Source: JAWVFN01 sp963696625 (GTDB taxonomy: Bacteria > Actinomycetota > Thermoleophilia > Solirubrobacterales > 70-9). Taken from it: a DNA stretch of 64,000 bases. This document shows, one piece after another, positions 16,223-25,201 of this stretch (position 1 is the stretch's first letter; each line of letters starts with the position of its first letter). The DNA lies in assembly GCA_963696625.1 (NCBI GenBank), contig CAVOKZ010000033.1:103006-167005 (forward strand), in the 5' to 3' direction. The notes beneath the pieces were generated by a model, which made no database searches, was not told where the DNA came from, and was given only the letters and a program-made list of their open reading frames with translations. The position numbers and the translations under genes are program-made.

Positions 16223-16569
16223 CCCACGGGAGAAGCGGCCACGTCCCAGAACCGCGACGGCCCGCCGACCGGCTCCGCGGAACCGGCCGACGACACACTC
16301 ACGACACAAACCCTCAACCTCAACCGCCCGAACCCTCCAAAAGGGGTCAGACCCCTCGTATGTGTTTCGACACGAAGCCTCGACCTGCCTCGACCTGCCT
16401 ACTAAAGGGGTCTGACCCCTTTAGTTCGCTAGCTGTGTCGTGGTGGCGGACATATCGGTTGAGACGCCGTATCTAGGGTGCGGCCGCCGCGAACCTGGCT
16501 GGCTGGCCAGGATTGGCCGGCAGGAGTAGTCTTCTGCGGGTCCCGGGAGTTCGACGAGGAGGCGTTGCT
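16223..16569. other. 347-bp intergenic stretch with palindromes
   Basis: No credible gene. It contains the GGGGTC palindromic repeats described in the next entry, a tandem pair of the 10-mer CGACCTGCCT (16381-16400), a TATCTA hexamer at 16470 that could be a -10 box for the downstream aldehyde dehydrogenase, and that gene's ribosome site GAGGAGG at 16556-16562. Confidence 0.5.
16339..16425. repeat. AAAGGGGTC-type palindromic repeats
   Basis: 16401-16425 is a perfect odd palindrome with 12-bp arms (ACTAAAGGGGTC, central T, then its complement). A related but shorter palindrome, AAAGGGGTCAGACCCCT, sits at 16340-16356. A degenerate cousin (AAAGGTGTCAGACCTGG) occurs at 44369-44384. Repeats of this kind resemble REP/BIME units; no REP transposase is in the window. 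They could also act as a transcription terminator. Confidence 0.65.
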
Positions 16570-18138
16570 GTGGCGCTGCTGAGCAGGACCAAGGAGAAGG
16601 CCGAGACCGAGGCGACGGGTAACGGCGCCGCGACCGCCGCCGAGACGATCGACGTGATCAACCCGGCGACGGGTGAAGTGATCACCACGATAGGCGTCGA
16701 TTCGCCGGAGAAGGTCCAGGCGACCGTCGACCGGGTGCGCGCCAACCAGGCCGAGTGGGAGGCGCTCGGGATCAAGGGGCGCGCCAAGTGGCTGCACCAG
16801 CTCCGCGACTGGCTGCTCGACAACCGCGAGCAGATCGCCGACACGATGCAGGCCGAGACCGGCAAGGTCCGCGGCGAGGCCGGCAGCGAGGCGATCTACC
16901 TCACCGACCTGATCAACTTCTACGGCAAGAAGGCGAAGAAGATCATCGGCGACGAGAAGATCCGCCCCCATTCGCCGCTGCTCGCCTCGAAGAAGCTCCG
17001 CATCCAGTACCGGCCGTTTCCAGTGGTCGGCGTGATCAGCCCCTGGAACTTCCCCCTGATCCTCTCGCTCGGCGACGCGATCCCGGCGCTGCAGGCCGGC
17101 GCCTCGGTCGTGATCAAGCCCTCGGAGGTGACCCCGCTGGGGATCACCGAGGTCGTCGACGCCTGGAAGAACGAGATCGGCGCGCCGGACGTGCTCGACC
17201 TCGTCCACGGCGCCGGCCAGACCGGCTCCGCCCTGGTCGACGCGGCCGACTTCATCCAGTTCACCGGCTCCGACGTGACCGGCAAGAAGGTCATGGCCCA
17301 GGCGGCCGAGACGCTGACTCCGGTCAGCCTCGAGCTCGGCGGCAACGACGCATTGATCGTGCTCGAGGGCTCCGACCTCGATCGCGCCGCGCACGCCGCC
17401 GCCTGGGGCGCGTTCACCAACTCCGGCCAGGTCTGCATGTCGGTCGAGCGCACCTTCGTCGCCGCGCCCGTCTACGACGAGTTCGTCCAGAAGTTCACCA
17501 ACGAGGTCAAGACGCTGAACATGGGCATGGACGGCCCCGAATACGGCTCCGAGCAGGGGGCGATCACGTTCCCGAAGCAGATGACCGTCACCGATCGCCA
17601 CGTCAAGGACGCCAAGGACAAGGGCGCCCGCATCCTCACCGGCGGCGAGCCCGGCCCAGGCCCCGGCGACTGGTACCCGCCGACGATCATCGCCGATGCC
17701 GATCAGTCGATGGAGATCATGCAGGACGAGACCTTCGGCCCCGCCGTCGGCGTGATGAAGGTCAAGGACGCCGACGAGGCTGTCGAGCGTGCGAACGACT
17801 CGCGCCATGGCCTCACCGGCTATGTCTTCGGGCGCAAGCGCGAGGCCGAGCAGGTGGCGCGCAGGCTCGAGGTCGGCGCCGCGGTCGTCAACGACGTGCT
17901 CGTCAACTTCTTCGCCAACGACGTCCCGATGGGCGGCTGGAAGGACTCGGGGATCGGCTTCCGCCACGGCGACTACGGACTCAAGAAGTTCGTGCGCCCG
18001 GAGTCGATCGTGATCACCCGCTTCGGCGGCAAGCGCGAGCCGCTCTACTTCCCGTACACGGAGAAGCGCCGCAACACGCTCGGCAAGCTGACGACGTTCT
18101 TCAACGCGCGCGACCTGAAACGCCGGTTCGGTCGGTAG
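16570..18138 (+). CDS. NAD(P)-dependent aldehyde dehydrogenase
   Basis: About 522 residues of the ALDH superfamily, oxidising an aldehyde to the acid. Motifs: PFPVVGVISPWNFPL (cofactor/oxyanion Asn), IKPSEVTPL, FTGSDVTGKKV, the general-base Glu in SLELGGNDALIV, catalytic Cys in TNSGQVCMSVER, and ETFGPAVGVMKV. Closest in style to the succinate-semialdehyde/betaine aldehyde branch, but substrate cannot be fixed. GTG 16570 is chosen because GAGGAGG ends seven bases upstream. The N-terminus has ~24 low-complexity residues and the C-terminus a basic extension beyond the usual fold (KREPLYFPYTEKRRNTLG), which might contact membrane or a partner. Confidence 0.9.
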   Translation: MALLSRTKEKAETEATGNGAATAAETIDVINPATGEVITTIGVDSPEKVQATVDRVRANQAEWEALGIKGRAKWLHQLRDWLLDNREQIADTMQAETGKVRGEAGSEAIYLTDLINFYGKKAKKIIGDEKIRPHSPLLASKKLRIQYRPFPVVGVISPWNFPLILSLGDAIPALQAGASVVIKPSEVTPLGITEVVDAWKNEIGAPDVLDLVHGAGQTGSALVDAADFIQFTGSDVTGKKVMAQAAETLTPVSLELGGNDALIVLEGSDLDRAAHAAAWGAFTNSGQVCMSVERTFVAAPVYDEFVQKFTNEVKTLNMGMDGPEYGSEQGAITFPKQMTVTDRHVKDAKDKGARILTGGEPGPGPGDWYPPTIIADADQSMEIMQDETFGPAVGVMKVKDADEAVERANDSRHGLTGYVFGRKREAEQVARRLEVGAAVVNDVLVNFFANDVPMGGWKDSGIGFRHGDYGLKKFVRPESIVITRFGGKREPLYFPYTEKRRNTLGKLTTFFNARDLKRRFGR

Positions 18139-18153
18139 CCATACTTCCCTGTC

Positions 18154-19194
18154 GTGAGACAGGGACGTCTAATGGGGGTGGCGGCGCTTGCCTGCCTACT
18201 CGCGGCTGTCCTCGCACCGGGCGCGGGTGCGGCGGAGCCGCCACCGAGCTTCGGCCTCAACGAGGAATGGACCGAGAACGCCGACGGCGTCGAGCTCGCC
18301 GCGGCGCTGGGCGCCAACACGGCCCGCGTCCCCGTCCGCTGGGATCTGGCCGAGCCGGCTCCCGCGCGCTACGAATGGAGCCGCTATGACCGCGTCCTCG
18401 CCGAGATGTTGTCGCGCGGGATCAGCCCGCTGCTGACGATCGACGGGTCGCCGTGCTGGGCGCGCCCGAGAACGCCGTGCGGGACCGACACCCACTATCC
18501 GCCCGGCCGCCGCTTCCTCGACGACTACGCCCGTTTCGCCGCGGCGGCTTCGTGGCGCTACCGCAACCTGATCGGCGTCGAGGTCTGGAACGAGCCCAAC
18601 CTCAGCGAGTTCTGGCGGCCCGCCCCGCAGCCGAACCTCTACGCGAAGCTGCTGGATAAGACCGCGCGCGCGGTGGGCAGGGTGCGGCCGCGGCTGCCGA
18701 TCGTGTTCGGCGGCCTCGTCCCACAGTTCGGCCCCTCGCCGCGGGGAATGAGCGCGCCCCGGTTTCAGCGACGTGCATTCCGAGCCGGCGCCGACCGGGC
18801 AATCGACGCGTTCGGCGTCCACCCCTACGTCTACCCGAGCGACGACCCGAACCTGATCGCCGGAATCCGCGCCCAGATGAGCATCCCGCGCCAGATCGCG
18901 CGCCACTTCGGCAGACCGCGGATCCCGCTCTGGGTCACCGAATTCGGGCTCTCCACGATCGGCTTCGGCGCCGTCAGCGAAGCCGACCAGGCCAGCCGCA
19001 TCGTCACCCTCTACAACCTCCTCGGCTCGATACACAGGGTGCCGGTCCTCATCCTCCATCGCCTCTTCGACGTCGATCCGGCGGCTGTGGGCTGGCAGGC
19101 GGGGATGGGGCTGCTGACGGTGGACGGCGTCCGCAAGCAGGCCTTCTGCGCCGTCGCAGGCCTTCGGCGCGGCGTCTGCCCTCCTCCTCCATAA
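18154..19194 (+). CDS. Secreted glycoside hydrolase-like TIM-barrel protein (copy 1)
   Basis: About 346 residues with a signal peptide (MRQGRLMGVAALACLLAAV...GAGA). The mature domain resembles clan-A retaining glycosidases (GH39/GH5-like): FGLNEEW, TARVPVRWDLAEP, GVEVWNEPNLSEFW with the acid/base Glu, and PLWVTEFGLST with the presumed nucleophile Glu. Substrate is unknown. GTG 18154 gives a complete signal peptide. It lies 15 bp after the aldehyde dehydrogenase and 8 bp before a paralogue. Several Cys (SPCWARPRTPCGTD, FCAVAGLRRGVC) could form disulfides outside the cell. Confidence 0.8.
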   Translation: MRQGRLMGVAALACLLAAVLAPGAGAAEPPPSFGLNEEWTENADGVELAAALGANTARVPVRWDLAEPAPARYEWSRYDRVLAEMLSRGISPLLTIDGSPCWARPRTPCGTDTHYPPGRRFLDDYARFAAAASWRYRNLIGVEVWNEPNLSEFWRPAPQPNLYAKLLDKTARAVGRVRPRLPIVFGGLVPQFGPSPRGMSAPRFQRRAFRAGADRAIDAFGVHPYVYPSDDPNLIAGIRAQMSIPRQIARHFGRPRIPLWVTEFGLSTIGFGAVSEADQASRIVTLYNLLGSIHRVPVLILHRLFDVDPAAVGWQAGMGLLTVDGVRKQAFCAVAGLRRGVCPPPP

Positions 19195-19202
19195 TCTCCC
19201 TC

Positions 19203-20507
19203 GTGAGAAGGGGCGCTCACCTCGCAACCTCGATCGGGCTGCTCGCAGTCGGCCTCGTCCTGCTCGCGCCCGCGGCCACCCCCGCCAAGAAGCACCCGAA
19301 GCTGACCGCGGGCAAAGCCGAGCGCTACGTGCGCGCGACGCTCGGCTCGCGGCGCCTGACCCCGACTCGGGCGCGCTGCCACTACGGCGGCGGGGGTTTC
19401 GCCTGCCAGTGGCGGGCGACCCGCCTCGTCCGCGGCTGGCAGTTCCACTGCCGCGGCCATGCCTGGCGCGGGCCGAAGCGAGCGACGGTCCAGGCCTGCC
19501 GGATGGCGGGACCGGAGCTGGCGCCGCTTGTCCCCCAGCAGGCGCTCGGCAACTGGCAGCCGTCGTTCGGCTTCAACGAGGACTGGCCCTCGCAGATCGG
19601 CCGCCTCGATCAAGCTGCCGGCCTCGGCGCCAACACCAACCGCATCCCCTTCAGCTGGGCGCTGGCCGAGCCTCAGCGCGAGAAGTTCAACTGGGCGCCC
19701 TACGACAAGATCTACGCCGCGATGCGCTACCGCAGGATGGCGCCGCTGCTGGCGATCTCCGGCTCCCCGTGCTGGGCCCGGCCCGACCAACCGTGCACCG
19801 ACGACACCGGGTTCCCGCCCGACAAGGACCACCTCGAGTCCTGGGTCCACTTCATCAAGCTTGCGGTTAAGCGCTATCCGGCGATCGCGGGGATCGAGGT
19901 CTGGAATGAGCCGAACCTGACCGGGTTCTGGCGGCCGAAGCCGAGCCCGAAGGGCTACGCGAAGTTGCTCAAGGCCACCTCGAAGGCGGTCAGGTCGGTC
20001 AACCCGGGGGTCCCGGTGATCTTCGGCGGGCTCGTGCCGCAATTCGGTCCCGCGACGCGCGGCATGGACTCACGCAAGTTCCAGAAGCTCGCCTTCAAGG
20101 CGGGGGCCGGGCGCTACGTCGACGCCTTCGCCGTCCACCCCTACGTCTTCCCCTCAAACGATCCCAACCTGATCCTCAGCGTCCGCCTGCAGATGGCGGT
20201 GCCCAAGGGGATCGCCGCCCACTTCGGCTACCCGGGCATGCCGCTCTGGGTGACCGAGTTCGGCCTCTCGACCGTCGGCGACGGCAGGCTCTCCCTCAAT
20301 GACCAGGCGACCAAGCTCGTCGCTCTCTATCAGCTGCTGCGGGCGATCCCGGGCGTGCCGGTGGTCATCCTCCACCGCCTGATCGACCTCAGTCCCAGCG
20401 ACCCCAATTGGCAAGCGGGGATGGGGATTCTCAACCACCCCGGGACCCCGAAACCGTCGTACTGCGCCCTGGCGCGGGCGCGCACGGGAGCCTGCCCATT
20501 CAAATAG
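19203..20507 (+). CDS. Secreted glycoside hydrolase-like protein with extra N-terminal domain (copy 2)
   Basis: About 434 residues, paralogous to the preceding protein along its C-terminal ~320 residues: FGFNEDW, TNRIPFSWALAEP, SGSPCWARPDQPC, GIEVWNEPNLTGFW, FGGLVPQFGP, PLWVTEFGLST. Between the signal peptide (cleaved near APAATPA) and the barrel there are ~75 extra residues with three Cys (RARCHYGGGGFACQW, FHCRG), a small domain I do not recognise; it may bind wall polymer. The start is GTG 19203. The pair looks like a tandem duplication. Confidence 0.8.
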   Translation: MRRGAHLATSIGLLAVGLVLLAPAATPAKKHPKLTAGKAERYVRATLGSRRLTPTRARCHYGGGGFACQWRATRLVRGWQFHCRGHAWRGPKRATVQACRMAGPELAPLVPQQALGNWQPSFGFNEDWPSQIGRLDQAAGLGANTNRIPFSWALAEPQREKFNWAPYDKIYAAMRYRRMAPLLAISGSPCWARPDQPCTDDTGFPPDKDHLESWVHFIKLAVKRYPAIAGIEVWNEPNLTGFWRPKPSPKGYAKLLKATSKAVRSVNPGVPVIFGGLVPQFGPATRGMDSRKFQKLAFKAGAGRYVDAFAVHPYVFPSNDPNLILSVRLQMAVPKGIAAHFGYPGMPLWVTEFGLSTVGDGRLSLNDQATKLVALYQLLRAIPGVPVVILHRLIDLSPSDPNWQAGMGILNHPGTPKPSYCALARARTGACPFK

Positions 20508-20550
20508 CCGTGTTTGCCACCTTGGAGCCATTGGTACCCTTGGGCGGAGG

Positions 20551-20650
20551 TTCCATCAAGAGCGGTTGAGGGACCGGCCCGCAGATACCGCAGCAACCGG
20601 CCAACATCTCAGGATCGAGGCGCGGTGCTAACGCCGGAGACGATGGAGGT
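20551..20650 (+). promoter_or_regulatory. S-box (SAM-I) riboswitch controlling metH
   Basis: The leader contains the S-box core: ATCAAGAGCGGTTGAGGGA at 20555, CGGCCCG, the kink-turn partner GATACCGCAGCAACC, and GGTGCTAACGCC at 20624. P1 can form between TCCATC (20552-20557) and GATGGA (20642-20647). The 3' strand of P1 overlaps the metH ribosome site GGAGGT (20645-20650), so SAM binding would hide it, giving translational repression when SAM is high. The core fits SAM-I better than the SAM-IV type known from actinobacteria. A possible -10 (TACCCT, 20535) lies just upstream. Confidence 0.88.
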
Positions 20651-20653
20651 CAT

Positions 20654-23600
20654 GTGAGCAGCAACGGAAAAAGGGATCGTGACTATGTGGCCGCCGTGAA
20701 CGAGCGCGTCGTCGTTTTCGACGGCGGCATGGGCGCGACGCTCGAGGAGTTCGACCTCACCGCCGAGGACTACGGCGGTCTCGCCGGCAAGTGCCACGAG
20801 GCGCTGATCCTCAACCGCCCCGACGTGATCGAGGGCGTCCACACCTCGATGCTCGAGGCGGGCGCCGAGGTGCTCGAGACCGACACCTTCCAGGGCAGCC
20901 GCCTCAAGCTCGACGAGTGGGGCCTGGCCGAGCACACGATCGAGATCAACACCAAGGCGGCCGAGATCGCCCGCAAGGCCGCGGGGCCCGACCGCTTCGT
21001 CGCGGGGTCGATCGGCCCAACCGGCTTTTTGCCCGCGTCGGATGACCCGACCCTGGGCAACATCTCCTTCGGGCAGCTGGTCGAAGTCTTCGACGAGCAG
21101 GCGGGCGCCCTGATCGAGGGCGGCGCCGACCTGCTGATCATCGAGACCCAGCAGGACATCCTCGAGACCAAGGCGGCGATCTTCGGCGCCCGCGAAGCGT
21201 TCAAGCGCCTCGGCCGCAGCGTCCCGATACAGGCGAGCATGTTCATCCTCAAGGAGTCGGGCGGCATGCTGCTCGGCACCGACCTGCCTTCGCTGACGAC
21301 CACGATGAACGCGCTGGGGGTCGACATCCTCGGCCTCAACTGCTCGACCGGGCCCGAGGACATGCGCGACGCGATCCGCTACCTGGGCGAGAACTCGCCG
21401 GCGCCGCTGCACTGCATCCCCAACGCCGGCATCCCCCACCAGGGCCCCGACGGCGAGACGATCTTCCCGGCCGAGCCCGGGCCGCTCGCCGACGTCCTCG
21501 GCGACTACGTCGAGAAGTTCGGCGTCGGCATCGTCGGCGGCTGCTGCGGGACGACCCCCGAGCACATCGCCGCAATCCGCGAGCGGGTCGGCACCGACCG
21601 CAAGCCCGGCGAGCGCCCCGCGCCCGGCCCGGTGATGGTCTCGAGCATGATCACCGCGACGCCTCTGGTCCAGGAGCCGGCGCCGACCTTGGTCGGCGAG
21701 CGGGTCAACTCGCAGGGCTCGCGCAAGGCGAAGGAGCTGCTGCTCGCCGACGACTACGACGGGCTGCTCCAGGTCGCCGAGGACCAGGTCTCGGGCGGCG
21801 CCCACGTGCTCGACCTCTGCGTGGCGCTGACCGAGCGCCAGGACGAGGACGTGCAGATGAGCGAGGTGGTCAAGCGCGTCTCGCTCTCGCAGCCGGCGCC
21901 GGTCCAGATCGACTCGACCGAGCCGGCCGTGATCAAGGCGGCGCTCGAGCACACGCCGGGGCGCGCGATCGTCAACTCGATCAACCTCGAGGCGGGCCGA
22001 GATAAGGCCGACGTCGTCGTGCCGCTCGCGGTCCAGCACGGCGCGGCGCTGATCGCGCTGACGATCGACGAGGTCGGGATGGCGAAGACCGGCGACCGCA
22101 AGCTCGAGATCGCCAAGCGGATCAAGGAGATCGCCTGCGACGAGCACGGCCTCGACCCCGAGCTCTTGATCTTCGATGCGCTGACCTTCACGCTGACCAC
22201 CGGCGACGAGGAGTGGCGCCCGTCGGCGATCGAGACGATCGACGGGATCCGCAAGATCAAGGCGGAGATCCCCGGGGTCAAGACCTCGCTCGGCGTCTCG
22301 AATGTGTCCTTCGGCGTCTCGCCGCGCCCGCGCGCAGTGCTCAACTCCGTCTTCCTCCACCACGCCGTCGAGGCCGGCCTCGACCTGGCGATGGTCAACC
22401 CGAACCATGTCACCCCCTACTCGGAGATCCCCGAAGAGGACCGCGAGATCACCGACAACCTCGTCTTCAACCGCTCCGAGGACGCGCTCGAGAAGTTCAT
22501 CGAGCACTTCGAGTCGAAGGGCGACGAGGCCGAGGAGGAGGGTGCCGAGGACCCGACCGCCGACATGGAACCCGAGGAGGCCCTGCACTGGCACATCCTG
22601 CGCCGCAAGAAGGAGGGCGTCGAGGACCAGATCGACAAATCGGTCGAGAAGATCGGCGCGGTCCCCACGCTCAACACCGTGCTGCTCCCGGCGATGAAGG
22701 AGGTCGGCGACAAGTTCGGCGCCGGCGAGCTGATCCTGCCCTTCGTGCTTCAGTCGGCCGAGGTGATGAAACGCGCCGTCGCCCAGCTCGAGAACTACCT
22801 CGAGCGAATCGAGGGGCACAGCAAGGGCAAGGTCGTGATCGCGACCGTGTTCGGCGACGTCCACGACATCGGCAAGTCGCTCGTCAACACGATCCTCACC
22901 AACAACGGCTACACCGTCGTCGACCTCGGCAAGCAGGTCCCCGTCGACACGATCATCGACGCCGCCGTCGAGCACGAGGCCGACGCGATCGGCCTCTCTG
23001 CCCTGCTCGTCTCGACTTCGAAGCAGATGCCCGCCGCCGTCTCCGAGCTCCACGACCGCGGCCACGAGTTCCCGGTGCTGATCGGCGGCGCCGCGATCAA
23101 CCGCGACTTCGGCCGCCGCATCCTCTATCCCGGCGGCAAGGAATCAGACGACATCTACGAGCCGGGCGTCTTCTACTGCAAGGACGCCTTCGTCGGCCTC
23201 GACACGATGGACGCGCTGGTCGACGACCAGACCCGCGCCGAGCTGGTGGCGAAGATCCGCGCCGAGGCCAAGGAGCTGCGCGAGAAGCCCGAGGTCGTCG
23301 ACGACGGCCCGCCCGTCACCGACGACTCGGTGCGGTCGTCGGTTAGCACCGACAACCCGGTCCCGGAGCCGCCGTTCTGGGGGGTGCGCGAGCTCGAGGC
23401 CGACCTCGACGACGTCTACCCCTACCTCGACCGCCACGTGCTGTTCAAGCTTCACTGGGGCGGCCGCGGCAAGAAGGGCGAGGAGTGGCGCAAGATCGTC
23501 GAGGGCGACGGCGACGACGAGGGCTTCAACCCCAAGCTCGAGCGCATGTGGAGAGAGCAGGACTACCTGCACCCGAAGGTCCGCCTCGGCTACTTCCCCT

Positions 23601-24256
23601 GCAACTCAGATGGGAACGACCTGGTGATCTTCGACCCCGAGAACCCCGACACCGAGATCGAGCGACTCACCTTCCCGCGCCAGCCCAAGCACGACCGCAT
23701 CTGCCTCGCCGACTTCTACCATCCGCTGGACTCCGGCGAGCGCGACGTCGTCGCGCTGCAGGGAGTCACGGTCGGCGACGAGGTCACCGAGCTGATGGCC
23801 AAGCTGGAGTCAGACGGCGAGTTCGCCGAGCAGCTGTTCACGCACGGAATCGGCGTGCAGGCCGCCGAGGGCCTCGCCGAGTGGACCCACGCCGAGATCC
23901 GGCGCGCTCTCGGCATCGACCTCGACCAGGGCCGCCGCTACTCGTGGGGCTACCCGGCCTGCCCGGACCAGTCCGAGCACGAGAAGGTCTGGCGCCTGCT
24001 CGACCTCGAGAAGATCGGCATGCGCCTCTCCGGCGGCTACGCGGTCCTCCCCGAGCAGTCGACCGTGGCGATCGTCGTCCACCACCCGCAGGCGGTCTAC
24101 TTCGGCATGAAGTCGGGCTTCGTCCCCGAGGACAAGGTCGGCGACGAGCTGATCGCCGGCACCGAGCGCGGCGGCGAGCTGCCGCCCGAGGACGATCCGC
24201 CCGAGGACGGCGCGGTCGAAGAAGAGGACGCGCCCGAGCCCGCCTCCGCCCAATAG
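20654..24256 (+). CDS. metH: Cobalamin-dependent methionine synthase
   Basis: A 1200-residue MetH transferring a methyl group from methyl-tetrahydrofolate to homocysteine through cobalamin. Domain order: homocysteine-binding barrel (~10-325, zinc ligands Cys230, Cys297, Cys298 in GLNCSTG and GGCCGT), pterin-binding barrel (~345-610, begins LVGERVNSQGS), B12 cap and Rossmann domain (~640-880, with DVHDIGKS giving the lower-ligand His737), and the SAM-dependent reactivation domain (~900-1175, ending near YFGMKSGFVPEDKVG). The last ~30 residues are an acidic tail. Length matches the E. coli enzyme. GTG 20654 follows GGAGGT by three bases; an overlapping ATG is immediately followed by a stop. Confidence 0.97.
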   Translation: MSSNGKRDRDYVAAVNERVVVFDGGMGATLEEFDLTAEDYGGLAGKCHEALILNRPDVIEGVHTSMLEAGAEVLETDTFQGSRLKLDEWGLAEHTIEINTKAAEIARKAAGPDRFVAGSIGPTGFLPASDDPTLGNISFGQLVEVFDEQAGALIEGGADLLIIETQQDILETKAAIFGAREAFKRLGRSVPIQASMFILKESGGMLLGTDLPSLTTTMNALGVDILGLNCSTGPEDMRDAIRYLGENSPAPLHCIPNAGIPHQGPDGETIFPAEPGPLADVLGDYVEKFGVGIVGGCCGTTPEHIAAIRERVGTDRKPGERPAPGPVMVSSMITATPLVQEPAPTLVGERVNSQGSRKAKELLLADDYDGLLQVAEDQVSGGAHVLDLCVALTERQDEDVQMSEVVKRVSLSQPAPVQIDSTEPAVIKAALEHTPGRAIVNSINLEAGRDKADVVVPLAVQHGAALIALTIDEVGMAKTGDRKLEIAKRIKEIACDEHGLDPELLIFDALTFTLTTGDEEWRPSAIETIDGIRKIKAEIPGVKTSLGVSNVSFGVSPRPRAVLNSVFLHHAVEAGLDLAMVNPNHVTPYSEIPEEDREITDNLVFNRSEDALEKFIEHFESKGDEAEEEGAEDPTADMEPEEALHWHILRRKKEGVEDQIDKSVEKIGAVPTLNTVLLPAMKEVGDKFGAGELILPFVLQSAEVMKRAVAQLENYLERIEGHSKGKVVIATVFGDVHDIGKSLVNTILTNNGYTVVDLGKQVPVDTIIDAAVEHEADAIGLSALLVSTSKQMPAAVSELHDRGHEFPVLIGGAAINRDFGRRILYPGGKESDDIYEPGVFYCKDAFVGLDTMDALVDDQTRAELVAKIRAEAKELREKPEVVDDGPPVTDDSVRSSVSTDNPVPEPPFWGVRELEADLDDVYPYLDRHVLFKLHWGGRGKKGEEWRKIVEGDGDDEGFNPKLERMWREQDYLHPKVRLGYFPCNSDGNDLVIFDPENPDTEIERLTFPRQPKHDRICLADFYHPLDSGERDVVALQGVTVGDEVTELMAKLESDGEFAEQLFTHGIGVQAAEGLAEWTHAEIRRALGIDLDQGRRYSWGYPACPDQSEHEKVWRLLDLEKIGMRLSGGYAVLPEQSTVAIVVHHPQAVYFGMKSGFVPEDKVGDELIAGTERGGELPPEDDPPEDGAVEEEDAPEPASAQ

Positions 24257-24283
24257 ATGAACGGCTGACCGGCTGACTAGTCT

Positions 24284-24299
24284 TTGGCTGCGCAGCCAA
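24284..24299. repeat. Perfect 16-bp palindrome after metH
   Basis: TTGGCTGCGCAGCCAA lies 28 bp after the metH stop and 10 bp before the next start. It could form a short hairpin, but has no T-run and no loop; it might be a weak terminator or a binding site. Confidence 0.5.
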
Positions 24300-24308
24300 T
24301 GCGCGTCC

Positions 24309-25193
24309 ATGCAGCCGATACACGAGCACAGGCTGAAGCTGGGAGGGGCCGAGACCCGCGTTCTCGAGCTCGACGGCAACGGGCCTCCGATCCTCCTGCT
24401 GCACGGCTTCGGTGACAGCGCCGACACCTGGCGCCTGACGCTCGATCGCCTGCGCAAACGCGAGCGGGCCGCGATCGCGCTCGACATGCCCGGCTTCGGC
24501 GAGGCCTCGCGGCTGAAGCGGGAGCCCGAGCTGATCCTGCCCCAGCTCGACGACTTCGTCACCGCGGCGGTCGGCCGCTGGGCCACCGGGCGAGGCATCG
24601 TCGTCGCCGGCAACTCGCTCGGCGGGCTGATGTCGCTGCGCGCGGCCCAGGACGGGGACCTGCCGATCGAGGCATGCGTTCCGATCGCGCCCGCGGGCCT
24701 CGATCTCGCCCGCTGGATCACGCTGATCCAGCGCGAGCCGGTCGTCCGCAGCGTGCTCGCCTCGCCGGTCCCGGTGCCGCCGGCGCTGGTGCGCGCCGCC
24801 GCGGCGCGCGCCTATCGGGTTCTCGCCTTCGCCCGCCCGCGCGCCGCGGACCCGCGCGTGGTGGCCTCCTTCGCCAGCCATTTCGCCGGCAAGCGCGACG
24901 CGATCCGGATCATCGGCACCGCGCGGCGGCTCTTCCCCGAGATGCAGGACCCGTTCGAGCTCGCTCGGATCAAGTGCCCGACGATGGTGGTCTGGGGCAG
25001 CCGCGACCTGATGGTCCCGGCGGCCGGGGCCGAGCGGATCGCCGGGCAGGTCTCCGGGACCCGGGTCGAGATCCTCGAGGGAATCGGCCACTGCCCGCAG
25101 GTCGAAGCTCCGGATCGCGTCACCGAGCTGCTGCTCGACTTCCTCGCGGAAGAGGGTCTGGCCGAGGGCGACCGCGCCTCCGCGGTCTCCTAG
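24309..25193 (+). CDS. Alpha/beta-fold hydrolase
   Basis: A 294-residue serine hydrolase of the alpha/beta fold. The oxyanion segment LLLHGFGDSADTW, nucleophile Ser in VVAGNSLGGLMSL, acid Asp in WGSRDLMVP and His in GIGHCPQVEAP are in the expected order, with a ~60-residue helical cap between. No signal peptide, so cytoplasmic. Substrate is unknown. It is 8 bp from the M19 dipeptidase gene and probably co-transcribed with it. Confidence 0.87.
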   Translation: MQPIHEHRLKLGGAETRVLELDGNGPPILLLHGFGDSADTWRLTLDRLRKRERAAIALDMPGFGEASRLKREPELILPQLDDFVTAAVGRWATGRGIVVAGNSLGGLMSLRAAQDGDLPIEACVPIAPAGLDLARWITLIQREPVVRSVLASPVPVPPALVRAAAARAYRVLAFARPRAADPRVVASFASHFAGKRDAIRIIGTARRLFPEMQDPFELARIKCPTMVVWGSRDLMVPAAGAERIAGQVSGTRVEILEGIGHCPQVEAPDRVTELLLDFLAEEGLAEGDRASAVS

Positions 25194-25201
25194 GTCATCC
25201 A

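Noticed and set aside
20551..20650. SAM-IV or cobalamin riboswitch before metH
   Set aside because: The GAGGGA / GATACC kink-turn pair and GGTGCTAA segment fit SAM-I; no B12-box-like sequence was seen.
20609..23065. 818-residue open frame antisense to metH
   Set aside because: Composition (Val/Asp/Leu/Arg/Gly-rich) is that of a reverse-strand shadow in high-GC coding DNA; metH on the other strand has all its domains and a riboswitch.
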